A stretch of DNA of 64,000 nucleotides from Euryodendron excelsum. Taxonomy: Eukaryota; Streptophyta; Magnoliopsida; Ericales; Pentaphylacaceae. The first letter of the stretch is position 1. Every line of letters starts with the position of its first letter. Below the pieces are notes generated by a model. That model saw nothing but the letters and a program-made list of their open reading frames with translations. It was not told the origin of the DNA and made no database searches. The stretch lies in NCBI GenBank assembly GCA_033060915.1, contig CM065378.1, positions 17,476,001 to 17,540,000 on the forward strand, read 5' to 3'. The position numbers and the translations under genes are program-made. Positions 1 to 9,733 of this stretch are shown here, piece after piece.

Positions 1-320
1 GTTAATCTCTGTCCGATCAGCCAACTTTAATCGGCATAAGTTTATGAAATAGGTCATAATTACTAGAGTAGACTGGATAGAGAACACTATACTATAAACA
101 CTAAAGCCTCAATGAGTAAGGTATAGACAATTGATTTCTAAGCATTCACAATCTGTATTCACATTCAATTCTCAGTTAAGATTGCTAACTTGACCGTTAG
201 AGTGTGAGCGGCCCAAAGAGGGTTGACCTATTCTAACTCTTTTGTCTCTTTGCAACAAGTTAGAAACTCATTGATATTGGTTCGAGTGATCAGCTAGATC
301 TTCTCAGAAATTTCACTACA
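1..320 (+). repeat. E1 5' LTR, 3' portion
   Basis: It ends in TTTCACTACA directly before the primer-binding site, as an LTR should (CA end). A TATA-like ACTATAAACAC lies near 90-104. The segment 170-290 aligns with the same part of the E2 LTR (21470-21590) and E3 LTR. Its start is outside the window. Confidence 0.8.
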
Positions 321-322
321 AT

Positions 323-340
323 TGGTGCCGTCTGTGGGAA
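323..340 (+). other. E1 primer-binding site
   Basis: TGGTGCCGTCTGTGGGAA begins two bases after the LTR end and starts TGG, complementary to a tRNA CCA end. Degenerate versions stand at the same place in E2 (near 21619) and E3 (45964-45981, minus strand). I do not assign the tRNA. Confidence 0.7.
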
Positions 341-353
341 GGTCCAAGTAAAC

Positions 354-2160
354 ATGAGTACCAGTTTCTTGGGGAGAAGAGGAGTCCATGCCACCAGACG
401 AGGGAACAAAACTCACTTCGGCAACAATAATACTAACTCGGCTAGCCACCAAACCACTTCAGAAAGGAGCAACTGGGGTTGGACGAGGAGGTCGGAGACC
501 TGGTCTCCTCCTGGTAGCCATCGGGAAGCACGAGACGAGTTACGGAGGGACCCATATTACGTTAGGGGACCAAACCTCCATAGGGATCATCACCGGAACC
601 TGGGCCCTTCACTTTCCAATGAATGTGTGCCCATGATTATTCACTTCATGCTACTAAGAGGGAACTTCGGTGACGTAACGAAGAAATTGCCAAGCTTACT
701 TCCCAGGTCAGAGCAATAAGGGACACAATATCCAAAAAGGATGACCGAGCTAGAGGAGGATCACCGGCCCATCGCAATGATAGAAAGAGTTGAGATCCCA
801 AAAGCAGAAGCTCAACGCCGGTGCACATTGTTAGGAGCCATGCCTCCAAAACCAGCCACAACAGTGAAAGATGACGAGATCGGCACAACAGGAGGAGCCG
901 GACACCACAGGACGGAGATCGGCTTAGAACCGGTCGACAACAGAAGGAATGAGAGAGGTGGCTAAATAAGAAACTTGATAGCAGGGAGTAGCTCCCCAAA
1001 GCACGTACTACCCAAGACATGGTCAGCAGAGCCCTTAATCAGATAGCCTCCACACCTTTCACGGAGGAGATTAAGAGCCGCCAACCTCCAAGAAAGTTCT
1101 TCCCACCAAAGTTCACACCATATGACAGAAAGGATGATCCAGTCAACCATGTTCGGCACTACAAGCAAATGATGGCACTCTGAAATGGAGATCAATCCTT
1201 GATGTGTTGAGTTTTCCCATCCAGTCTAGGAGAGGTGGCCCTACGATAGTTTAACAAGTTACTATCCAAATCAGTATCAAATTGAAGACAACTTGCCGAA
1301 CTGTTCACTGCTCGCTTCATAGCCAACAACAAGTAGCCTAGGGAGGTAGACTTCTTACTCACCTTACGGAAGAATGATGGAGAAGGATTACGGGCGTATG
1401 CGCAGTGCTACTGGGACTCTTACAATGAGATTGACGAGTGCAACGAGCAGTTGGCTGTAACTTAGTTCAAAATCGGCTTGCCCAGAGAGCACCGCCTGCG
1501 ATAGTCCTTAATGAAGAAACCAACTTAATGAAGAAACCAGCCCTCGCAGTGTAAGAGTTAATGTCAAGAATCGAGCGATATGCGAGATTGGAAGAAAATG
1601 TACCACAGCTCGCCCCTGAGAAGGTCGGCATTATCATTGAAAAGAAGAATGGACAGGATGCAAACAAGCTTCGATAGGGAGACAATAACAATCGGAGCAA
1701 GAAAGCAAACAATGGGGTCTACACTGTCTTCAAGGACCCCATTTATAAAATCTTACCCTAAATACGCGACAAGCCGTTCTTCAAATGGCTCCCGAAGTTA
1801 GGAGGAGACCTTACAGCCCGAGACCAAACGAAGTTTTGCTCCTATCACAATGAGAATGGGCATCAAACAGTAAATTGCTGACATCTTAAAAGCCACTATG
1901 AAGATCTAACGAAGGCTAGTCACCTTGATTAGTATATCGACAGAGAGAAGATAAAACGGGAGGCCGAGCAGCCAAGGTTGGAGGCCCCCCCCCCCGCAGA
2001 AAGAAGATAGAGTCAAACCGGTCTGGGTGATCAATGTGCTGCATAGATCGGCAGAATCAGAAGTTATATACTGGCACAAATACCAGGCCGATATTCAAAA
2101 GGCCATGCATTTAAAGGAGGTGATGCAGATAGGCCCTCCTCCCAAGAAAGTCAAGGTTAG
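354..2160 (+). pseudogene. E1 gag, decayed
   Basis: Gag is the capsid/nucleocapsid protein that packages element RNA. The likely start ATG at 354 follows the primer-binding site; the first frame runs 121 codons to a stop at 717-719, then continues in pieces. The Retrotrans_gag core is at about 1075-1480, with PKFTPYDRKDDPVNHVRHY recognisable. At 1837-1878 is a knuckle C-S-Y-H-x4-H-x4-C (CX2HX4HX4C), followed at once by an in-frame TGA. A run of ten C at 1987-1996 adds a likely frameshift. Corresponding regions in E2 and E3 align along the whole length. It cannot make protein now. Confidence 0.85.
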
Positions 2161-3975
2161 CAGTGATACCGCAGCCATAACCTTTTTTGATGAAGATCTC
2201 ATGTGAATTCAGACTCCCCACAATGATGCACTAGTCGTGACTCTACGAATGGCAGATTGTGACGTGAAGAGACTGCTCATTGACCAAGAGAACTCCCCCG
2301 AGGTTATGTACTACGACCTATTCAAGAAGCTAGAGCTGAAGGATGCCAACCTCCAGCCCTCGCTCAATCCATTGATTGGGTTTAGCACTGACCCAGTTTG
2401 GGCACTTGGGAAGGTAACTATCCCTGTGATTGCGAGAGGGACTACTCTGTAGATAGAATTCCTAGTGGTCAACGTACCATCCCCATATAATGCAATCATA
2501 GGCCGAACATGGTTGCATTTCATAAAGGCTATCCCCTCTTTCTACCACCAGCTTATTCGATTCCCATCCCCAAAGAGGCTACCAAGCAATGCTTCTTTAC
2601 AGCATGTGCAACAAAAGAAAAAGCTAGTAATATGCAGATGATGGAGCTTCACGAGAATACACCTATGATTGTTAACATTGGGCAGACACTAGAGAAGAAA
2701 GCCATTGAAGACCTGAAGAAAATCCACATAAATCGGCAGAAGAAGAAATACTTTGTGATCAGTGCTTCCCTATCCAAGACTGAAGAAAATTCATTAATCG
2801 AGCTCCTGACAAGCTATAAAGAGATCTTCTCTTGGACTCTTTATGACATGCCAGAAATCGACGCGGAGATCGCCTACCACAGATTAAGCGTGGACCCTTA
2901 GTACCAACCTGTGGTCCAAAAGAGTAGGAAAGCAGCCACGCAACATGTGGATGTTGTCATAGAAGAAGTTGAAAGGCTCTTTGATGCTGGTGCGATTAGG
3001 GAAGTCTACTACCCACGTTGGCTATCAAACACAGTTGTTGTGAAGAAAAAGGACAGAAAGTGGAGAGTTTGTGTTGACTTCACCGATCTAAACAAAGCAT
3101 ACCCTAAGGACCATTTCCCTCTGCCTAAATTGACTAACTGGTAGATGCCACGGCTGGTTTCAAAAGAATGAACTTCTTGGATGCTTATCGTGGGTATCAT
3201 CAGATCCCATTCCATGAAGACGATCAAGAGAAGACATCCTTCCTAACTCTAAGAAGCATCTTTTACTACCAAGTAATGCCCTTTGGACTTAAGAATGCTG
3301 GAGCCACCTGTCAACGTCTGGTCACCAAAATGTTCAAAGATCACATTGGCAGCACCGTAGAGGTTTGTATTAATGATATGGTGGTCAAAAGTAAGCTCGG
3401 CAGTCACTATTTGGAGAACTTGACAGCGATATTTAGCATCATGAAGCAATACAAAATGAGGCTTAACGCCTCCAAGTGCGTGTTCGGGGTCAGTTCGGAG
3501 AAATTCTTAGGATTCTTAATTACACACCGGGGCATTGAAGTGGACCCGCAGCAGGTCAGTGCTATTCAGAATGTCCAGGCTTCGAGGAACCGCAAAGAAG
3601 TACAGAAGTTGATAGGCATGGCAGCAACACTCAATAGATTCATCAGTCAATCTTCAGATGAGTGCCAACCATTCTTTTAACTTCTCAAAAAGCAGAAGCA
3701 ATTCAGCTAAACTCAGGAATGTGATCAAGCCTTAGTAGATATGAAGAAGTACTTGAGCCAATCACCCCTGCTTTTCACCCCATCGAAGCGTGAAGAGCTC
3801 TACATTTATCTAGCAGTGTTAGAGCATGCGGTTAGTGTCGTACTCCTCCGATAGCAAGATCGGTAGCAGAAGCCGGTCTACTATGTTACTAAAACTCTCC
3901 TAAGAACAGAAAGTAGGTATCTACCATTGAATAAATCTGCCCTTGCATTAGTAGTAGCGTGATGCAAACTGGTAT
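2161..3975 (+). pseudogene. E1 pol: protease, RT, RNase H start; decayed and truncated
   Basis: Protease region 2230-2530 has LLIDQENS at the position of the family's active-site D-Q-G-S-S (seen, interrupted, in E3), so the glycine is lost. RT runs about 2800-3680: the palm start VVVKKKDRKWRVCVDF is clear near 3033, and a frameshift lies near 3140. The catalytic YIDD box is mutated to C-I-N-D near 3367, so the RT would be dead even without the stops. RNase H begins near 3700 and the element breaks off at about 3975, close to the MYB promoter. Stops at 2450 and 2899 interrupt the frame. Confidence 0.88.
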
Positions 3976-4335
3976 AAATTAATAGTTGAATGGGTTAATG
4001 TATTATATTTTTTGAATTTATAAAGATTTAATGTTACTGAGTCATAGTTTAAGATGCGATGTTCTAATTACTCTTTTATTCAATCATACATATGAGTATT
4101 AGAATTCATCATTGCATTAATATATATAAGCGCCTCTGTTAAGGGCCTATGCTAACCCATTAGTAGGCATCTTTCATGAATCACGTTTGTATATAAGTTT
4201 ATAAGCGGTTTTTTTTAACCATGTATAATTACATATTGTACGAACCATAGGTTCACACTTTTTTCACTATTTGTTTATATTGAACAATTTTGTTCATGAC
4301 TGTTTCATATGCCGCAAGTCGCATGGTACATTTGT

Positions 4336-4344
4336 CTATATATA
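4336..4344 (+). promoter_or_regulatory. TATA box of the MYB gene
   Basis: CTATATATA, followed by ACAGGACA, stands 100 bp before the ATG. The same TATA and ACAGGACA context is kept in the copy near 19605, and as ATATATAATTGGACA near 13541, which supports it as the real core promoter. Confidence 0.6.
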
Positions 4345-4382
4345 ACAGGACAAACATGTGCCTTGAGCAGCTCTTCTGATCA

Positions 4383-4383
<1 letters not shown>

Positions 4384-4419
<36 letters not shown>
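4384..4419 (+). repeat. (TC)n microsatellite in the MYB 5' leader
   Basis: About 17 TC units lie 25 bp before the start codon. Pyrimidine-rich leaders are common in plant genes. The tract is shortened in both decayed promoter copies (near 13590 and 19655). Confidence 0.9.
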
Positions 4420-4443
4420 AGGAAGAAAAAGAATAAGAGAGAA

Positions 4444-5859
4444 ATGGGAAGAGCTCCTTGTTGTTCTAAAGTGGGTTTGCATAGAGGACCCTGGTCTCCA
4501 ACTGAAGATACATTGCTCATAAAATACATTGAGGCACATGGTGAAGGCCAGTGGAGATCTTTGCCTGAGAAAGCTGGTAATAAATCCTTCCTATCAGTTT
4601 TATTTTTTGATTACTAATCTTTCTTGTCTTTTTGGGTAATGTTATATAAATAGTAAAATTTATATAAATTTTATCATTAAAATAATGTGATCAAATGAGA
4701 GTCATTCATTAAAAATGTAAACATTATGGTGGTTCTTATTTATAAAAATGTTACTGCTACATTATTCTGATAAAATTTTTTGTACAAATTTTCTAAATAT
4801 GATTTTCTGCCACACTTTCCTAAATATTATTATTATATAAATAATAAAATTCATAAAAAATTTATCACTAGAATGATGTGATCGAATAAAAGTCATTCAT
4901 TTAAAAATATAACACTCATTATGGTGTTTCTTATTTATAAAAATGTCATTGTCACATTATTCTTAAGAAATTTTCTGTACAAGTTTTTTGGAAGAATAGT
5001 ATTTTTCTAAATATTATTGTCAATACTGTAGTAGAGCTGCCTGGTTTGCCTCTATCTCTGGCCTGTTCTTAATTCCCCACTTTTAATTGGGTTTGAACGT
5101 GAAGGGCTACTTAGATGTGGGAAGAGCTGCAGGCTCAGATGGGTGAACTATCTCCGGCCCGGAATCAAGCGAGGAGACTTCGGCCCTGATGAGGACGACC
5201 TTATTATTCGGCTTCATTCGCTTCTTGGAAACCGCTGGTCTCTCATTGCCGGAAGACTACCGGGTCGAACCGACAATGAGATAAAAAACTACTGGAATAT
5301 CCATCTAAGCAAAAGACTAGAAAACGCAGCAAACGTTCCAACTTACACGCACAAAGAGGTCCCAAAACATGCTACAGATCCAAGAGAAAGGACTAGTAAC
5401 AGCACCAACACCAGCAGAAAAGATCATCTAAATATCACCGCCGTCAAAGCCATTGCCGATGGACCGGCAACGATGGATCATCCAAATATGACCAAAGTCA
5501 AAGTTATTGCCGATGGAGCACCATCGACGGAAACCAAAATCTATTTCCCAAAACCCATTAGACTCTCGTCCTTCTCACTTACAGCCAACAAAATTCTTAA
5601 TAACCCGGTAAGCCAGTCATCCAGTGAGGGAGAAGTTGATGACAAAGGGACAAACAATGCGGAACTGTCAAATCCTCCCTCCTCTTGCTTTGAACTATTC
5701 AAAGATGCTAGTACCACTGATGGAGGCGTTCAACTTCGCAATGGTGAAGACGATGATCATGACCTTTTCAATGGTTTTGACCTTTCACTTCAACTTCAGT
5801 GTTTGGGTGGTGATAACTTCCTAGAGAATCTCTATGATGAGTATCTGCAGCTCCTTTAG
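4444..5859 (+). CDS. R2R3-MYB transcription factor, MYBPA1/MYB5-like (2 exons, 295 aa)
   Basis: Nuclear DNA-binding regulator. Exons 4444-4576 and 5105-5859 join in phase (888 nt) through a GT-AG intron at the usual R2 site after K-A-G. R2 has W17, W37, W57; R3 has F70, W89, W108. The bHLH-binding motif [DE]Lx2[RK]x3Lx6Lx3R is complete at D76-R95, so it should work with a bHLH/WD40 partner. The N-terminus [15 protein letters not shown] and the motif [12 protein letters not shown] (189-200) recall, from memory, grape MYBPA1-type proanthocyanidin activators; a MYB5-like role is the alternative. The usual second intron in R3 is absent. Residues 151-186 are an 18-aa tandem duplication. The acidic C-terminus (about 235-295) fits an activation region. 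The gene has no stop or frameshift and is the only intact copy in the window. Confidence 0.92.
4577..5104 (+). other. MYB intron 1
   Basis: 528-bp intron with donor GTAATA and acceptor GTGAAG, in phase 1, at the conserved R2R3-MYB position. About two thirds of it is two successive copies of MITE family M1. The acceptor-proximal sequence GTAGTAGAGCTGCC (from 5029) reappears beside the exon-2 fragment at 13609. Confidence 0.85.
4636..5013. repeat. Two M1 MITE copies inside the MYB intron
   Basis: Copies at about 4636-4800 and 4828-5013 share a pattern: TTATATAAATARTAAAATT, then an ATGATGTGATC-like segment, a centre around CATTATGGTG, and the inverted ACATTATTCT segment ending in TTTTTGTACAAA. 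Related copies lie at 7861-8040, 13079-13228, 14655-15003 and 17335-17580. The family is AT-rich, about 170-250 bp, with inverted ends and no coding capacity. Confidence 0.65.
5422..5529 (+). repeat. 54-bp in-frame tandem duplication in MYB exon 2
   Basis: Units 5422-5475 and 5476-5529 both begin GATCATC and carry ATTGCCGATGGA. They encode two 18-residue units starting D-H-[LP]-N-[IM]-T and containing IADG. The exact 54-bp period preserves the frame. The units have diverged at several residues, so the duplication is not recent. Confidence 0.85.
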
Positions 5860-6115
5860 AACGATCTTCTTCACCTACGTACGTTAAATTAAGAAGATCG
5901 ACTTCTTTGTTTGAATCCTTACAAATGTACGTGTATGTGATAAGTTTTAAGCGCATTTTCATGTGTAAGGTGGACTCGTAAAGGAAATGGTACAAGTGTT
6001 GGATACGCTTCACTTGCTTTCCTTCCTCTAACCGCCCTACTCTAATTAATTTGGATTATTGTGTATTCAAGTAAGAGAGCAGTATCATTTGATAAAAGAA
6101 TGAGAATTCATGCCT

Positions 6116-6116
<1 letters not shown>

Positions 6117-6168
<52 letters not shown>

Positions 6169-6185
6169 GTGTATATATATATATC
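6117..6185. repeat. AT / TATG compound microsatellite
   Basis: A (TA)n run is followed by (TATG)n and a second (TA)n, then a T-run. Confidence 0.9.
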
Positions 6186-6979
6186 CTTTTTTTTTTTTAT
6201 GCATCGGAAATAATTGGAGTGTCCTACTCAAAGTTTAGTCTTTGACGCCAGACAAATTAACTTATGCCACAACAAAGAAATCAGGGATCGGGTGTACCAC
6301 AACTTGTCACTAATTATTTGCATGAAGCTCTAAGACGTTTGATGAGATAAAGAGTACTTAATGCATTTCCTTTTATTTATGACTTTTATATAATTTGTTT
6401 ATTCAGTACAAGCAGCCGTATTCATAAAAAATAGTTTAATTTTGATGCACCATCAGTGCAAGAATTTTTTACACAAGCGAAGCATCAAATTGTAACATCT
6501 CGATATTTTTCATGTTTAGCCTAAGCTATTTTTATTTATATTAAATATTTATTTTTGTGGCAACCATAACAGATTACGAAAGGAAAAATTATTTCCAAAC
6601 TTTGTTGCCTTGATAGTGCTCTATGTAGCTTCCCCTCTTGCCTCTCTCTATGTGTAGTGATCTCTCTGCTATTGCTTTGGTTTGGTTGGTTATGAGTTAT
6701 GAACTTGTGGTGTTGATTTTTTAGTTTTGTGGACATTTTTGCAGCTAGGCATCGTAATTTTCTTCAACTTTCTTCATCTAATGCCTAGTGGTTTGAGGAT
6801 TAGATTGCGTTGGTCTGATTTTTAACTTGGTCCATTGCTGCTGCGATTGATTAATAATGGTTGTTGTCCATAATATTTCATGGCGCACTGTGTACACATG
6901 TACAAAGTGATTAAGATGGTAGGGCATAACATTACCTATGGTGGACAATTTGGTACCTCAAGAACCATGGTGATGCCCC

Positions 6980-6980
<1 letters not shown>

Positions 6981-7052
<72 letters not shown>
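6981..7052. repeat. (AT)n(GA)n compound microsatellite
   Basis: An AT run passes directly into a GA run. The same AT-to-AG arrangement recurs at 12088-12143. Confidence 0.9.
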
Positions 7053-7056
<4 letters not shown>

Positions 7057-7616
7057 AGTTTGAAAAGAAAAGAATTTTTTCTTTCCCAATTTATTATGAT
7101 TTTGAAAAACATTAAAATTTAGTATAAATAAAATAGCTTACGTAAAATATAAAAAGTATCAAGGTGCCGTAAGTTAATACTCTGCATGTATAAGTAATAA
7201 TTAGACTAATAGTTAAACTTACCAAAAAAATGTGATTGCTTGCTTGCTTTTGTCTTCACTCTAAAACAAGGAAAATAAAGCCAATTGGAGCTCAGCGGTG
7301 AGACAGCTCGTGAATCTTGTCAAGCCCACTCCCGCCAGACTTGGTACGAGAAGCTCTAAGCATTAATCACGTTGTTGAGTAGGTGTCAACTGATGCGTGC
7401 CACGTGAATTGCGGTCCACCTACAACACATGGGCCTCGGCTAACTTAACGAATATTAACCAAATCCTTAGCGTTGAGCTGTTCAGTCTTTGATGCCAGCC
7501 AAATTAAAGAATTATCTGCAAGTGAAAGTGAAATTATTATACGGTATCAAAACTGTGATTGCTTTGGTCTTCTAACTATTAAACAAGGAAAATAAATCTG
7601 GCTTAGCAGTGAAGAC

Positions 7617-7811
7617 CTGTTTGGTAAAATTTTTTATTTTTGTTTTACAAAACATATTTGGTAATGATTTATTTTGTTTTGTTTTCATAAAACCAAAAAC
7701 CAAAAACAAAAACAAAAACTGGGACAAATTTGAAAACACCCAATTAGATTTTTGGCTCATAAGACAAGAAAAATCAAATGAAAAAAACTTGAAATAAACT
7801 CTACCAAACTG
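7617..7811. repeat. MITE with TGTTTGGTA ends
   Basis: The left end TGTTTGGTAAAATTT matches the reverse complement of the right end AAATAAACTCTACCAAACT. The 195-bp interior is A/T-rich and non-coding. The copy at 14047-14395 in block B is split by a second insertion. Confidence 0.6.
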
Positions 7812-7860
7812 ATAGTTAGTGACTCTTGTCACCCTGTCAAGGCTTCGACAATTAAAGAAA

Positions 7861-8046
7861 AATACTATTTTTTCAAAAAAATTATACAAAAAACTTCATC
7901 AGAATGATGTGATAATAACATTATTGTAATTAAAAACTATCATAATGAGTGTTTTGTTTTAAAATAAATGACTCTTATTCAAACATATCATTCTTATAAA
8001 AAAATTTTGTATAAATTTTTTTATTTGTATAATATTATTCAAACTA
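7861..8046. repeat. M1 MITE copy
   Basis: Same family as the two in the MYB intron: TACTATTTTTTC, ATGATGTGA, ATCATAATGAGTGTTTTG, then the inverted half ending at TTTGTATAATATTATTC. Confidence 0.55.
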
Positions 8047-8089
8047 AAAATATCTCCATCATAATTATTTCCGCAACAGAGTCGCAGAT

Positions 8090-8651
8090 AGAGATGGTAG
8101 TGGATAGGGTAAAAATGGATATCCGACTAGCCCGTCCCGTATTAGGAGGATATGGAGGATTTAAAACGGGAATTGAGGTGTTAAACTAAACTCATTCGGG
8201 TATGGAGGCAGGGATAGACTTAGACTTAGGTTCTCCCCCGTCTCGCCCCGCCCTGCCATACTCGTTAAGTATTAGTATAATTAATAATTACCTAGAGCTT
8301 AATGATAAATATTAAGACTAAAAAAAGGGGTTTAACTATAAATTTTAAAACAAAAAATAAAGACTCGTTTGTAAATAATAAAATTTAAATTTTACCAATT
8401 GTATTTTTTGCTCTTTTATTTATTTTGTATTTATTTTGAGTTTTTTTTTTTTAGTGTTATTGGGCTTGACGGGTGCCGGACGGGGTAGTGTGAAGGTGGG
8501 AGTGGACGAAAATTTTTATCCACAAAGCAGAAATAGACATTCAAAAAAATACCCATACAAATATAAAAACGAATATGAAGATAAATTCTTTTAAGTAGAT
8601 ACTAAAATAAATGTGCCAATCTCTGCTCCATCCGGACCTACTGTCATCACT
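8090..8651. repeat. About 560-bp hAT-like non-autonomous insertion
   Basis: Present in block A and absent from block B, where ATTTCCGCAGCAGACTCGCGGATC continues directly into the sequence found here after 8652. Imperfect inverted ends: AGAGATGGTAGTGG at left against AGTGATGACAGTAGG (reverse of the right end). Short GCAGA repeats flank it. The interior has the G-rich ends typical of plant hAT MITEs (GGGTATGGAGG, GACGGGTGCCGGACGGGG). It encodes nothing. Confidence 0.55.
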
Positions 8652-8900
8652 AACTGCAGACCACAGTACCACACAACTTTTGTGTTTTGTTTTTTGGTGC
8701 ATCGAGTCAGCACCACAAGTTGATTCTCCTTGAACAGTAACGTCAACCAGCACTTCCGGACCCCGACAATAATTTCAAGTAGGGAAATTGTGGAGTGGTC
8801 CTTTATTTTTTTGTATTTTTTTTGGTACAGCGGAGTAAGTAGGGTTGTCCCTCAAGTTGCTCAATTGGTCCTTTGTGCTCTTTTCGATGAAACCAAAAAA

Positions 8901-9725
8901 AAAAAATTCGTCCTTTATGTTGCACGTGACCTTAATTTTTTTGAATAAACTATTATTTATTTTATGCTTATATACATTTATATATATACAAATGATTAAA
9001 ATTTTATTTGAAAAGGTCATTTCGTTGACTCAAAAACGAAAACGTTTCGAAAAGTTTTTTAAAAATATTTTAAAAATAATAAATATTAAAATAATAAAAT
9101 ACAATTATTTGTATAAAAATTGTATCCCTTTTATAAAAATTTTAAATTCAGTTAATACAACTTATTATTTAAGTATATAGCATTGTGTTTTGTTACATTT
9201 TTCTATATTTCAGTATGTTTTGATTGTAATAATAGTATTTCGTTATTCCACTGTTATTTCGTTTCGATCCTTTAAAAAACGAAAACGTTTCAACTATTTC
9301 GATAGAAACAAATAAAAATTTTGTTCCTTGATACAAACACAGCATATATATATATACAATACACACAGTATATATACGAATTCTATATGTAAAATATATA
9401 CACAAAATAAATATAAATATTTTGTAGATGGGTGCAACATCTGGGTGAGCTCATCGGGTGGGGCGGTGGGCGTGTGGAGGGTGGTTGTGGAGAGGAAGGG
9501 GAGAGGCCGTGTGGCAGTGGGCATGGAAGGGGAGGCGAATGCGGGATAGGGGCTGGGGTGGGCACAAAGTCGTAGGAGGGTGGGACAGCGGGCGAAGCAT
9601 AAACGAGAGGGAATGTAAGAAAGAACTTGGGTTTTTTTATTTTTGCCAATTAATTTGATTTTGTACAAAATTTTGTTTCGAATCTGTGTATTTAGTTAAA
9701 CACATAAAAATGCAAGCAAGTTGTG
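8901..9725. other. AT-rich gap with a G-rich patch
   Basis: 8950-9320 is AT-rich with two near-identical segments carrying AACGAAAACGTTTC (near 9033 and 9277). 9310-9400 weakly resembles 16620-16690. At 9430-9620 the plus strand becomes strongly G-rich (many GGGTGGG, GGGAGAGG), so open frames arise on both strands, but their proline- or glycine-rich low-complexity products match nothing I recognise. No gene is supported. Confidence 0.45.
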
Positions 9726-9733
9726 CATAAATG

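Larger units (their letters stand above)
1..3975 (+). mobile_element. E1: truncated Ty3/gypsy (Tat/Retand-like) retrotransposon
   Basis: The order LTR end, primer-binding site, gag, protease, reverse transcriptase, RNase H start is that of a Ty3/gypsy element. Reading frames are recognisable throughout but broken by many stops and frameshifts. The left end lies outside the window. On the right, homology to E2 and E3 stops abruptly inside RNase H at about 3975, so the rest of RNase H, integrase and the 3' LTR are missing. The Tat/Retand assignment rests on family resemblance: the gag motif, the PBS form, and the antisense gene seen in E2 and E3. E1 shares with both an LTR block (GCTAACTT followed by a GTCGACC-like segment). 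Confidence 0.9.
3976..4443 (+). promoter_or_regulatory. MYB upstream region and 5' UTR
   Basis: This 468-bp stretch lies between the broken end of E1 and the MYB start codon. Its part from about 4090 to 4420 is repeated at 19390-19660, and a shorter part at 13541-13605. It holds the TATA box and a CT microsatellite described separately. Because E1 ends here, any more distal ancestral promoter has been displaced or replaced by retrotransposon sequence. Confidence 0.65.
5860..7230. other. MYB 3' flank, no further gene seen
   Basis: The 3' UTR should lie in the first few hundred bases. The segment 6065-6115 (TCAAGTAAGAGAGCAGTATC) is repeated at 17102-17150. Microsatellites occupy 6117-6185 and 6981-7052. 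6494-6760 begins TGTAACATCTCG, which could be an LTR edge, but no partner end was found. The ORF-like run at 6880-7122 is driven by the microsatellite. Confidence 0.5.
7231..8900. repeat. Flanking block A, duplicated at 14020-15290
   Basis: Several stretches align with the block near 14-15.3 kb in the same order and orientation: the TGTTTGGTA MITE (7617-7811 vs 14047-14395), the phrase CACCCTGTCAAGG (7830 vs 14620), an M1 copy, ATCTCCATCATAATTATTTC (8052 vs 15018), TGATTCTCCTTGAACAGT (8720 vs 15130) and AATTTCAAGTAGGGAAATTG (8770 vs 15180). Within block A, 7240-7300 and 7555-7620 are also similar. No gene is seen. Confidence 0.75.

Noticed and set aside
4577..5104. A second intron in the R3 repeat of the MYB gene
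   Set aside because: R3 codons run without interruption from 5171 through [14 protein letters not shown] and the frame closes exactly with one intron.
5624..5824. Second frame inside MYB exon 2
   Set aside because: A shadow frame of the MYB coding sequence.
6494..6760. Possible LTR beginning TGTAACATCTCG
   Set aside because: No matching CA end, TSD or second copy was found in the window.
9294..9668. Proline-rich minus-strand frame
   Set aside because: Low-complexity translation of the G-rich patch, with competing frames on both strands and no recognisable domain.
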